Shown here in pieces: positions 1 through 11,600 of a stretch of DNA of 64,000 nucleotides (its first letter is position 1; the number at the start of each line of letters is the position of its first letter). A program made the position numbers and the translations under genes. Source of the DNA: Datnioides undecimradiatus (lineage: Eukaryota; Chordata; Actinopteri; Lobotiformes; Datnioididae). The notes beneath the pieces are model-generated. The model saw only the letters and a list, made by a program, of their open reading frames with translations. It ran no database searches and was not told where the DNA came from. The stretch lies in the NCBI GenBank assembly GCA_008933995.1, contig WARS01000012.1, positions 9,411,001 through 9,475,000 on the forward strand, read 5' to 3'.

Positions 1-855
1 ACAACAAAAAAAAACATGTGGCAGTGTCTGAATCTGCAGAGATCCTGTGATATCTTGCTGTCAGGATGGGCGTCAACCATTGGATAATTACTGTACAGGT
101 GCCACACCCAAGAGGACGCTCTGAGCCGGAGAGGAGGGGCCAACTTTGAACGTTGTGTTTACAAACCGCACTTGAATCCTCCTTATTCTGCCTTTAAACA
201 TCAGAAACTGCGTTTTCAAATGTGTTTTACTCCAGTATTTGGTGGCTGAAAAGCCACTTAGTTATTTTTTTTTTCCACCACAGCTTTTAATGCACTTAAA
301 TCACAAACTGATCTTTTTTCTGTACTCACCCTGTGTTACATCAGTGCAGAGCACACCTGTATGTTAATCTGCTCCTTGTGAATAGCTGTTACTGAGACAA
401 ATGTGTGTTTTTTTATTCAGTAAGGTGGCGTTTTAGCTACCTGACAATAAACGCAACAAGACACAGCCATGTTTATGTCTTTGTTTTCTTGATTGCATAG
501 AACACACACCTTTGCAATACCTTAAATATCAAAATCCTCCATTAAATGCCTGCATTTATCATTTACTTCAGTATTACAAGAGATAATTCAAATCTTAATC
601 TATTACAGACTGTTAAACTCTGATATTATACTCTTGCAGTTAAAAAAGTTTGTTTAACATAGGAAAGTGCTGAACAAACTAAAAACCGAAATGCCAGTGG
701 GCTGTGGACAATGACTAGAGAAGAAAACATCAATGACTAGGGTCCAGGTTAAAGGTACAGCTCAGAAATAGTGACCTGTCCTGACATTTATTCCTGCAGC
801 ACACAGCAGCTGGGTTCACTCATGCACATTCTTCAGGAAAAAGACACACAAACAA
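1..855. other. Gene-free left edge, possible 3' UTR of an off-window gene
   Basis: No reading frame here resembles a known protein. The stretch is AT-rich and has the look of an untranslated or intergenic region. An AATAAA hexamer on the plus strand at 446-451 is followed about 20 bases later by a T- and GT-rich segment (469-490), the usual arrangement of a vertebrate poly(A) site. Bases 1 to about 470 may therefore be the tail of a plus-strand transcript entering from the left. This is only a motif-based inference. Confidence 0.35.
446..451 (+). terminator. Candidate poly(A) signal AATAAA
   Basis: A canonical AATAAA hexamer is followed within about 20-40 bases by a T/GT-rich downstream element. 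If it is used, it would end a plus-strand gene whose coding part lies left of the window. A lone hexamer is common by chance in AT-rich DNA, so confidence is low. Confidence 0.3.
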
Positions 856-945
856 GCTCCAGTGGCGCAATCGGTCAGCGCGCGGTACTGGACAGTGACC
901 TGCAGAGCAATGCCGAGGTTGTGAGTTCAAGCCTCACCTGGAGCA
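856..945 (+). pseudogene. tRNA-Ile(UAU)-derived pseudogene lacking its anticodon
   Basis: The sequence folds as a tRNA with an intron-like insertion. The acceptor stem GCTCCAG (856-862) pairs with CTGGAGC (938-944), with discriminator A945. The T arm is GTGAG/CTCAC (921-925, 933-937) around a 7-base loop TTCAAGC. The anticodon stem is CGGTA (883-887) with TGCCG (911-915). Body sequence and promoter-box regions match my recollection of vertebrate intron-containing tRNA-Ile(UAU) genes. After C888-T889, where the bases TAT of the anticodon should follow, the sequence goes straight into intron-like bases (GGACAGTG). The anticodon and its 3' neighbour are therefore missing. A TTTT run follows at 952-955, as for a Pol III terminator. 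It could still be transcribed, but I see no decodable anticodon, so I call it a pseudogene. Its match to the family is clear; the deletion call depends on the remembered family consensus. Confidence 0.78.
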
Positions 946-2073
946 GTGAAGTTTTGCTGTAGTGGTTTGAGTTGACCTAAAACTCACCGACTGATCACAG
1001 ATCAGGCTCAAGATATGAATTCAAATGTGTTTATCCTAATCATCGGCTGACTGTACTACTCAAAGACTCCAGGCTATGCGCTTCATACAGATACTGTCTT
1101 GATTAAAGTTAACATATGTGTCCCAATAAAGAGACTGCTGATGCTTCAAATAACAGTTTAAATGGCAGGATTGTCATTAAACTCTGCAATAGTATTTACA
1201 CGAATAGCAGATCCATGCATCCTTTGGTGCAGTTACTCAGTATCTTACATAGTGTGCAGTACCTTTACAGAGACAGCTGGAACAGCACCGATGGGCTCTC
1301 GCAATCTTTCGTGAGATGTTTGTGGAAAGTGAACAGCAACGATGTGATGGGAAAAACTGATTTTTACACCTAAATACAGCTGTTTGAGGTCTAACAAGAG
1401 CTCTGACGGATCAGCGTAGGATGTTCTGGCCATATTATTCTGTCCTAGCAACATTTTTAGACTGGCAGTTGCTTGATACATGAATGAATCAGCAGGATGC
1501 AAATGATTCACAGACACTGGTGTTTCCACTTGTTGCCTGATTAGGCATTTTCTTGAGTCTTTGTGGATTTGTACAGACCAAAACTGGATTACAGCAAAGG
1601 GATGCTTCGCCACCAATCTACACAAAAGCAGGTAAGAGAACAGAGGCTTTACTTTCTTCTTTAGCTGAATTTATATTTATTCGGCTGGAGCAGCCAGAGT
1701 TGGTAGTATAAAAATACCAGAATCAATCCACCCTGTTATATTACCTGAGGATTTAGTCTTAAATACAAAGAAGGGAGAAAAGGCAGCAGGTTTGTTGTGT
1801 TTTGTGAATGCCCACTAGATGGCAACCCAAGCCTGATAACATCCACGCTGATGTGGTACGACATGACTGCTGCTGCTGCTGCTGTTGTGGGTTCAAAGCG
1901 TAAATTAGTGCAACATGGCTGTAATGCATTGTGTCTTTGGGATTTGAATGTCATTAATTCGAGCAGAAGGTTTATTAGCGTGCAGAACTCTCATTGGTGC
2001 TCCTTGATGCTCCCTGTGCATTGTACCACTGGGTTTGTTCATTCTGTCCCTTCCCCTCCTTTCTCTTTGAGTG

Positions 2074-2100
2074 CACACACACACACATACACACACACAC
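2074..2100. repeat. (CA)n microsatellite
   Basis: A CA dinucleotide tract of about 27 bases interrupted by a single T. Confidence 0.9.
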
Positions 2101-2702
2101 GCAACTGCTCTGGCATTCATTAAGTCTTGTCTGTAATTGAGTCTAAATAAGAGTATACTTATGTTAGAGAGGAGCTCTGAGAGCACAAACACAGACGACA
2201 CTGGTCTGCATACAAAACACAACAGCAGCAGAACCCGCTCGGTAACCCATTCTTGACCTCGGTGCTGCATTAAGTTCATTCTAATTTTGGAAAAATCTCT
2301 CCTACACACGTCGGTCAGAGGTCGCTCAAAATGTTTCGATAAAAATCCAGCAAGTAGAAACTGTGGCTGGTGCCCTAAGTCTCAGCATTCTCATTGCAAC
2401 AGCGCTGCAGTGTTTCCCCTTCTTTCTCCACACAGCAATAAAGACAGAGAGAGAGAGAGTGATGGAGACCTTTGCTGTGGCCAGCCAGTGCTATCGATTG
2501 TCAAACCATTTGACATTTTGGTCATCAGGTTATTTGTGGGCAGAGGGGGGATTTCTGTCCAACTTTTGCAGTGACCTTTTTAATGAGGTCTTGTTATTCA
2601 TGTGAGATGAAGAGAGTACAAAAAAATACACTGCTGAAGTTTTATTGACCAAGGTGACAAATCAAAAAGGGCTCAGTGACGGGATAAAAACTCACATGTC
2701 CT

Positions 2703-2762
2703 GTAGCGTATGAGGCTAACGCCAGCAGCCCGTTAGCTCACCTTATTAGCGCAAAGCTTTTT
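2703..2762. repeat. Fragment of a dispersed teleost repeat
   Basis: The segment contains GTATGAGGCTAACGCCAG followed by GTTAGCT and a GCGCAAAGC-like end. A second, diverged copy of the same motif order occurs at about 36,823-36,872 (GTATGAGGCTAACACCAG, then GCACAAAGAC). The motif order matches a repeat I recognise as very common in fish genomes. Its transposon class cannot be decided from this fragment. Confidence 0.5.
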
Positions 2763-3854
2763 GTTATTTTATTTCTGCCTATGTCCTGGTACCAATGAAC
2801 GACAAATGAATGACAAATAAACTGGCAGAATAGCATTGAGACTGAAATAATACTTTTGCAAACCTCTGCTGACAAGCGGATTTGTTTGGCTACTTAGCAG
2901 CTGCTAAACTAAGCTGTAAATGCAGCATTAATCTATTATCGTCTTTAAATTAACATGAGAACCTTGTTATCGCATGGTTATAGCAATATCTTAATCTGGA
3001 GGCGATTTCCAGGGGACCTGCTGAGTTCATCAGCTAGTTAACGGAGTCTGTCAGCCGTTTGGTGTCGAGCTTTTTTCAACGACAGTAGCTTTCTGCTGTG
3101 GCTTAGAGCAACACGTGCACATAAACTGTTACACTGAACCAATACAGCGAAGTATTGCAGGCCAGAAAACCAAAACAATACTGATTGTAGCACCTTTAAG
3201 CATGATCTAAATGTCATATTACATACATAACACTAGTTGATCTAATATTATCTGTCCACCTCCTCTTTTTGTCTGTATAAAACCGTGTGGAGCAGCTAAT
3301 AGTGACAAATTAATGACCCTGCCAACATTCTGTCTTATTCTGTCATCTAATGGGTGCTTGGCCTAATAGAGGCAGCACCCACAGCCATTTAGACCCCTCC
3401 CCCCACTCGCAGCCACCGCTCATCCTCTGCAGACTCCTCATAGGAAATTATCCCTCCCCTCTCCTCCCAACTGCCACTCTCCCCTCACCCGCACACACAC
3501 TTCTCCCTTCACCAATCTAGCTCCATCCCGTCACGTCCTCCTCCCCCTGCCCATTTCATGCCTCCCAATTTCCATCACTCATTCATCATTTGGTTTTGCC
3601 CCCCGGACCCTCCATCACAGCTCCTATAGAGATGGTAATGTGACATGAAGAGGATGGTATGTACGAGCCATTGATCAGCATCAAACGAGACACACTTACA
3701 TACCCCAAAGATACTGGCCAGACCCCCCCCCGCCCCCAAGTCTTTCTTCCACTCCTCCTCGCCTGATCTCATCTTTTAATGGAGGGCAGAAAATTAAAAA
3801 TCAGGTTTCCCACAACAATAGCTGGTATTTCAAGACAAAACGGGGTGGCTCTGC

Positions 3855-3903
3855 AAGATAGACAGACAGGCAAACAGGCAGACAGGCAGATAGATAGATA
3901 GTT

Positions 3904-3973
<70 letters not shown>
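3855..3973. repeat. Composite (GACA)n/(GATA)n microsatellite
   Basis: GACA/GGCA units from about 3855 pass into GATA units, with a near-pure (GATA)n tract of about 70 bases at 3904-3973. In the reverse direction it creates a spurious reading frame of repeated Leu-Ser-Ile-Tyr. Confidence 0.93.
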
Positions 3974-4081
3974 GTTGCTGTTGTGTCTGCATGGAAAGGC
4001 GACCCTGAAATGGGACCCTGACAGCTGGCCAACAGGTGGCCACTGACAGACCCTCTCTCTTCATTGTGCCTGGAACAACCA

Positions 4082-4240
4082 AGACGCACACTCACACAAA
4101 CACACACACGCACACACAAGCTCCTCAGACTCAGGCCGTCAGGTGAAGGAGGCAAACCAGAAGTGTGTGTGAGAGAGAGGAGGGGGGGATTTGTGTTTGT
4201 GTGTGTATGTGCGTGTGGGTGGGGGGAGGTGGGGAAGGCA
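4082..4240. repeat. Low-complexity (CA)n then (GT)n/G-rich tract
   Basis: An imperfect CA tract (about 4082-4120) is followed by GA/GT-rich sequence and a G-rich run near 4216-4236. No gene features are visible. Confidence 0.7.
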
Positions 4241-5154
4241 GGCCTAGCATGCACCTGTCTGATGATCCCACCTATGGCAGAGTTGATGGAGAGTAATGTT
4301 ATAGCCACCCCCCTCCCACCCGTGAAACCACATGGTCCCATATACCACCTGGACTGACAGTGACAAACCTTCTCTGCCTGTGTGTGTGTCTGTTTTCATA
4401 AGTGTTAAAGCTCCTAATGACATCACTTTTCATTATTTTAGGTATGCACAGTGCGTAATACAACATAAAAATAACACCTTGAGACATTTGAGCTCACTTT
4501 GCCAATGCTTTTTTAACCAGTGCTGGCAAAAAAAAGATCTGATCTTTTGCACCAGTTTATAATTGGTGTAATTAGCCTATTCCAAAGATATTAGATCAAA
4601 GATTTCCAAGTTCAGTCTAATTTAAGAGAGTCTGTAGTAGTTTCTGTTTGCTGATTGTATGCTGGTGAATGTCTGTTTGTTCTAAGGTCTCTCTTAGAAA
4701 AACCTCAATGAGACTGTCTGTCTAATTAAAGATTAAACTTGAAATAATCCCAGATATTTATTATTCACAGATATTATAAATAGTGCTGCAATTACAAGAT
4801 GTGAATGCATAATCTATACTGTGAAATTACTGTAACTTCACTTGCAGTTCATTTGCGCTCGCTTACATCTAAAGTCTATGAGAGTCCAATTAGTCACCTT
4901 CAGAGGAACTATTGAGTGGCTCTCCCTTACATCACACAAGTGCTTTTTAAACCCAAGTAAGAAACAGAGATGCTCCTGGATTTTAGGGTCATGTTTGACC
5001 TGGAGTAGCTATTATTGAGTTTTTTTTCGTAAGCAACAACTACAGGTTGCACTGAACTCTTTGGAGAGTGTGCATCAACAGGGGGAAAGCCTGGGGAAAT
5101 CGCCAGATCTTACATAGTACTGCAACATGACTTACTTCCTGAGTGCCCCCCTCC

Positions 5155-5158
<4 letters not shown>

Positions 5159-5185
<27 letters not shown>
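5159..5185. repeat. (AC)n microsatellite
   Basis: A pure AC tract of 27 bases. Confidence 0.95.
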
Positions 5186-5290
5186 TTTCCCTGTCATCTC
5201 CAGAGGACAATCCTCCTCTTCCTTGCCATGTGTCCTCCAGCCGCACTGAAGACCTGCTCTTATCTTCCACTCATTGGCTCCCAGTCACTA

Positions 5291-5293
<3 letters not shown>

Positions 5294-5328
<35 letters not shown>
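5294..5328. repeat. (AC)n microsatellite
   Basis: A pure AC tract of about 35 bases, about 110 bases from a similar tract at 5159. Confidence 0.95.
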
Positions 5329-5332
<4 letters not shown>

Positions 5333-5739
5333 TACTTACACGCACACATCTCATTAGCGATCAGTCCAACAATACTCTTTTCCTGAATGCCCTTTGAGAA
5401 TCTCTCTGATGGTGAGTAATTCTCTCGTTCTCTCTCTCTCATTTTGTATATGTAAGATGCACGCGACCTCCCCCCCTCCTCCCCCGCCTCCCCCCACTCT
5501 GTGTGGGTTACGTCTCACCGGATTAATTTTCATAGAATTGTTATCTGATATTCATGCAACACACACGGGAACTGAAGCGGAAGCAGAAGAAGGGAATGTA
5601 AAAAGGGAAAAATAAACAAAGAAGATTGGAAAAAAACAGGTTAAATGATGAAACACGCTGACCCTGTCCAGATCCAGCCGGCCCCTGAGCAGGTGCACCA
5701 AGTGTGTTCAAGCGCAGAGTAACACGACAAAACACGAAG

Positions 5740-5812
5740 AGTACAAATGGTGTCCCACATGGATCAATCCTAGATCCCCTATTGTTTAGTTTGCATATAT
5801 TACGATTACCCC
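5740..5812 (+). mobile_element. LINE reverse-transcriptase fragment (decayed)
   Basis: The plus-strand frame reads GVPHGSILDPLLFSLHI. This is the well-known non-LTR retrotransposon reverse-transcriptase block, usually of the form GVPQGSxLGPLLFxLY, which precedes the catalytic FxDD motif. Two of the most conserved positions have changed (Q to H and G to D). Nothing recognisable as RT follows, because the frame runs into a C-rich tract at 5810. It is a dead scar of about 70 bases. The clade (L2-, Rex- or RTE-like) cannot be assigned from this length. Confidence 0.68.
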
Positions 5813-8600
5813 CCCCAAAACCACTTTCTAACCTCCTCGTGTTGGGTATGGGCCTGTCCTACATGTCCTATTGTATGACCTGCAAGGGTCAAGATGCATG
5901 AAGCTGCATGAAACCACAAAAATCTAGACACAGAGCTCATTACATATCAGTATTGTAGGATACTAAGGAAATATTGTCTTCTAAGGTTTGGGAATTTTAC
6001 ATCATTTTCAGTGTTTGTGTCTTATGCATGAAATTCCATGGTCAGGAATATCTGACCAGATTGTGCTGCACTCTTTCGTCACATTGCATTTCAGGATTCT
6101 GAGTGGCTTTAAAGGCAAACTGAACAAAGTCTAGTCAGCTCAACTCTGTAACCACTGATTCTCCATTAAACTAGATATGCTCTAAATCTGAATAGCCCCT
6201 TGTATAAGTTGCCTCTCACTTGTTGCAGACATGGTGTGTGTGCTGTGCCTTGTTTTTCCGATTCATTCAACAACGTCTGTATGTGTTAAATGTGACCCTC
6301 CAAATAATTTTAAGCTAACTATGGTTAGTAACATCACATGGTAACATTTATACTTAATATAGTACACATTGCAATTTTGGCACGTTTGTTGCAACTGGCT
6401 TTTGTGCCATAAACCAAGAAAACCAGCGCCATTGTTTTTGATATTAATGAAGTAAAAAAAGTCTATTTTTCAGCTCAAATAAACAACATGTCTTTTGTAT
6501 TAGACAGAGATTGAAATAATTCTCTTGCCCTGGTTGACATTTGGAGTAACCGACAAAATAACTTTATATTCAAAACTAATCTCTCTCTTTAATCTAAATA
6601 TGGGATGATCCAACTTACACATCTAGTTTTCACAGTGTAAAGTGAGGTGAATGAGCCTGTCACATTTCCAGTGCACAGTCATTACTGTCATCAGAGGAAT
6701 GTGGCTCTCCCACATTGCGCTTCTCTTATTGTTCTTAATGAAATGGTCAGGTTCGCTCTCTTCGTTTCATTCTGTTCCAATTAGTTAGCGATGGGTCAAT
6801 AGCGATGCATAGAGCTGTAAGGAAGGGACCATTGTGTCCAGTGTAAGACAAGCAGGACTAATCATTGCACAAGGCAAGTCTGGGCCTGCCTGGACAGAGA
6901 GGCGGCTGCTGGCTGTTACCAATCAGTCGTGATGGTGTGATGGGCCATCATGACTCAGCACAGGTGGATGAGAAGGGCATGCACACATAGTCAAGGTGAA
7001 ATCACAATCACTGAACGTTAAATTTCTTTGAAACATGAGTCGAGCATTTGACTGGTTTTGGTTAGGTTAAATCTGCCCATTATGCAAAATGAAATGCACT
7101 TTCATTTTTACTTTATTTCCGAATGATAACCCACCACATCACCTCCTATTGTGCTTATGTAGCCGCCTAGCAGCACAACCAGTTTTACACTGTGAGATGT
7201 TATGTATTGTACGGTGGCCCTAACAGCACAACACACTGCAACTTATGAAAAAATATGCAAAAAGGCAAAATGCTAACAAATGAAGGAAGCATTGTGGACA
7301 AAAACAACAAATGCTCCTTCATTATACTTATTAATTAAAAGTTCTATAGACCTTCATATCTCACAGCGGGACAACATGGTGCTCCCCTTCTCCGAGCATG
7401 GCTGAGGGGCATTTCTGTCAGCATTTTCCATAACAAGACAACCGTGAAATGGGACCAGAATCTGAAAGCTCCCAAAATCAGATCCTGTGTGTTTGCTTCC
7501 ATTAATATAGAGCAAATGTATGCAAAGAGAAAGCGTTCATGCTGCATTTTTTGTGCCGATCACCATGCAAATGAACCGCAGTGGTGATTTCAGTTCTCCA
7601 AATGTCATAACATCCCATCTCTCTCCTCCAGCGCAGCAAATCAGAGCCTCCCCCTGTCCGAGACAATTTGACAACCAAATCAATGTCTCATGAATATTAT
7701 TGGAGGGCACCATGCGCCAAAACATGAGCCCAGACTAAACACTATCATCAGGGTTATCGCTATAATCTTCAAAACTCCATACAAAATGCAATTTTCTCCA
7801 TCACTTCTCATTTCTCGAAACTTGCTTGAGAATTCTGATGCTGATGTGCTACAGTATTGATTGGCCCCATTGCTTTGTGAAAGAGCCATTTCGCGGCGAG
7901 TTTTAAATTGATCTTGAACTTCGGCAATCAGCTAATCATCTCCTGATAACTGAGATGAATTGGTCTCAAGTGTCTGGCAACCTATAGCTGGACTAAGTGT
8001 GAGGGGAAGAACTTGTGTTTGCTGGGTGAAACCAGTGGAAAATTCCACAAGCGACCCCTCACCTCCAGTAGATCACTACCACTGCAACAGCTTCTGTCAA
8101 TACGTTCAAGGATTAAATCAACAGTTTCCCTCTCAGACCTTATCTGTAAGCTTTAGTTTGCTGTTTTTTACTCTGAGTTCTGCTTGTGTGGGGTGGAGAG
8201 AACACACACAGACACACACAGTCTGGACGCATAACCTGTACTAGTCAGCTGTTTTATCTTCAACTCTCCAATCTGTTTTCTGTGGGTCACCTGCGTCAAT
8301 AACAGTTGGATGCAGCTCTTCCTTCAGATAAGCACCTTGCCCTTTGTTTCCTCACCTCTCTCTGGAGCGATTAAGGTGCAGATTTTGTAACAGAAAAACG
8401 CCAATAGGCTTTGCTGTATCGTGTATCACAGCCTTTGTATGGCGGTTGGGTGTGCATTTGTTCTAATAAGAATCACTGCTGAATATCCTCCTTTGCATCT
8501 TGGCTCTGTGCTGCCATCATCTTTCACTTCTGACAGGCTTTGTGGCATCGGCAGGGCAAGCTTGGGCTTGCACAGTCAGCCCTCCCAAGGTCTGAGGCAT

Positions 8601-8650
8601 GCACACACACACACACGCACACACACATACACATTCACACACACAAACAC
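8601..8650. repeat. (CA)n microsatellite, imperfect
   Basis: An interrupted CA tract of about 50 bases. Confidence 0.9.
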
Positions 8651-11600
8651 AACCTCTCCTCCAATCAAATCGAGACCTCGTGAATGCCCCACAACTAAAT
8701 TGCTGATTTTGGCGAGAGCGCGGCTCTTCAGACGAGGCCAATCATGTGTGGCTTCTGCTAAAGAGGCTACAGCCGCCTGCTAACCCGTCTGACCTCCAGC
8801 CATCGTCAAGGAGAGGGGGCAACATTTTGTGGCAGCGTTTTTTCCCTAATTTGGCAATCAGCAGCACAAGACAGAATCATCTCCAGAATCTGTGGGGGCG
8901 GCTGGTTGTGGAGTCACCATTATAGTTATGAAATACAGTGTGGTATTGATGTAGAGTCGAATTCTTCTCACATTTTTGAAATGGAATGTAAACTATGATA
9001 ACGCACTTATTTTACTTTTTATGAAAAGCAGATCAAACTTTTTTTAAATTTGTGGGGAGACGTGCCGTGTAGAATTCGAAGGCTGATATGTTTTCCCCTT
9101 TTTTCAAATAGCTAATGTAGCTTTGCTCAGGTACCATTTCCAATTAAAACCAATTTTTCACTCTATAATAATAAACATTTGTTGTTGTGCTGTTAATTTT
9201 GCTTTAAACTCGGGAAGTGGAAGTAAGCAAGCTAAGCTAAATAGCTTAAATTGACAAAGTTGAAGCTAGTAAGCTGACTGATCGCACATCATACTGAGGG
9301 CAGAATTATATTGTACATCAGATGATGCTAGTTACCCTCCTGTGTAGCCATTTACATAGGAGAGTAACAGTACGCTTGTAAGACCAGTCAAATAAAAGAA
9401 CTGATCTTGTCAGTCCAAACCAATTCACGTAGTCTGAAGCAGTCGCAATGGAGGAAAAAAACACTAAGCTTCAATTTCTCCTTTTGATCTTTACATTTTT
9501 AACAAAATAAATGCCTATAAGTACCTTCAGAGGTATGGTCTCTCAGCAGAAATGAATTTAACTATCAGCTCAACTTTAAAACATAAATGTACCTTGTTTT
9601 ACACATGTAGAATTGTTCCAAAGCTGGATTAAAAAACAAAATACTGAGAGGGCATGCTGTTACGTAGCACTCGATCTGCTAATTGGTCTCGAAACAATCT
9701 GGTGATCCACCATTTCCTTTATTCTTCCTTTCATGTTAAACGCCGAACAATTTGTCCTTAACAGTTTTCCTGTCCATTGAGACTGTAGGTCTATGCTATT
9801 GGGTACATAAAACCAAACCCCTCCCCTTTCACCCAGGACAAAACCAAGTACATAAACCCAACAGCTCCCCCGTCCTGCCTCTTTCCCTGATAGTATAGCC
9901 AGCAGACACAACAAGTGTGGTGTTGGCTGTTTACAGGGGGGCCTAGCTGGTCCTGCCAGGCTCTTTATGGTCCCGGGTGGGTTGCAGCAGTGAATGGGCC
10001 CCTGCCAGCAGCCAGCGGTGGTCGGGGCTATACATGGGAGAGGGTCTCGGCAGGCAGCTATTGTCATGGTAAAACAAGGATTGAATGGAAGAGGATGGGC
10101 AGGACACACACATAAAACAGAGGAATACATGAGAAGGGGAGGGAGGGAGAGGAGACAAACACCCGACCACCTCAGAGATGGCACACATATACAAGCAAAC
10201 AGAGGCAACGCACATCTCCTTTCATGAGGGACTTCAGTTCAAGCATATCAGTGTATATGATCACTCTTACCACTAACCCTAACTCAAAATCAACATCCTC
10301 TAACACAAACCTCCATAAAGCCACAATACAACCATTAACTATTCTTCCAAGGAGGACTTATGTCAGGGAAAATTACTATTACTAAGAAAAAAATAAAGAA
10401 ATAAGAAAATTAGCCATGGCAGATCTTTAAAAAACAACGGGAAAAGCCAAAGCTTACTGTATTATTATTATTACTGTTGCAAATTATAATATATGAAATT
10501 ATGAAGGCTGACTTGAAATGATGTGAAAAATGGGACATTATCGGCATAGGGGGCAGAAAATATTTTGCCAGAACAGGGAAGAATACGCGTCACACCGTTG
10601 TTATCAATTAATTACTACCGTGTCGGCTCATAAATGTTTCAGTTTCATACCTCAACAAAATTACTTTAGACATCACAAAATGTAACATATTTGACTGCTG
10701 TGACACCGAACATCATAGCAGATATAATTACATACAGTGCAGCTCCAATTGCAAAGCCATTAATTGGTGCATCAGAATATCGAGTGCATCTCTGTGTCAC
10801 TGTATCAGAACGCTTTGGGCTTTTTCGAGCATTGATATTCAGGAGGCCCCATCATGTGTTTTCAATTTTATCCCTGCTAATGGAAAGGCAGCTGGGTAAT
10901 GTATTAGTGTTTGCTATATTTAGGATGCTCGCACATCTATTTTGCCTTTTTTTTTGCTTTAGGAAACATGGCTCATGATGACTACTATCAAAAATTACAA
11001 GATAAGTAACTATTAGCAACTGCTGCAATGTCAACCGAGTTGAGAAGCTGAAAAGACACACACACAAACACATATACACATATACATATATATTGTATAA
11101 CCCACACTCAAACTCTATAAACCTACTATTGACATCAATTTAATTTCAAACAATATATTTAACTTATTGACTTTGTATAAATAATATACATGCACTCCTT
11201 CTCATGTATATTACTTTTCCTTCAAAGTCTGTAACAAAGGAGAATTAATGCCAGCTTCCCTCTGCATATGTACCCTAAACAAGTGCTCCATCAATTTAAC
11301 ATTGCACCATTGTAACACTGCTGAACTCACAACGGGCAGCCAAAATAAAAACATCACAGCTGACGCAGCAGAATTAGAGCTTTCATGCAATTTCATGCAG
11401 GCCACTGGCTGTCATCGTGCTAATAGCAGCTAACGTAACCACAAGGGAAAATAAGGAACAGCAAACTCGGATTTCTTCTTTTTCAAACTTGTGGCATTAC
11501 CTGAAGACACCTATCAGACTTCATGCAACCACAAAATGCTTCATATGACTTTATTTTACATTAAAAAAATATGTATTCAAATATAGACATATTAACTGTA

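Larger units (their letters stand above)
946..5739. other. Intergenic stretch, no supported gene
   Basis: This stretch holds no convincing exon. It contains simple repeats (CA near 2074 and 5159, GATA near 3855), a G-rich tract around 4216-4240, and a fragment of a dispersed fish repeat near 2703. Open frames here are short or are made by the microsatellites. Confidence 0.6.

Noticed and set aside
771..962. Open frame covering the tRNA-like region
   Set aside because: It crosses a tRNA-derived sequence and has no protein similarity.
3855..3973. CRISPR-like regular repeat array
   Set aside because: It is a 4-base tandem microsatellite with no spacers, in a vertebrate genome.
4217..4236. G-quadruplex at the G-rich tract
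   Set aside because: Only three separable runs of three or more G occur within loop limits.
3769..4341. Minus-strand 190-codon open frame with Leu-Ser-Ile-Tyr repeats
   Set aside because: The repeat is a translation of the (GATA)n microsatellite.
9660..10208. Minus-strand 182-codon open frame
   Set aside because: No domain, a Cys/Pro-rich composition typical of chance frames, and no coding-like periodicity visible.
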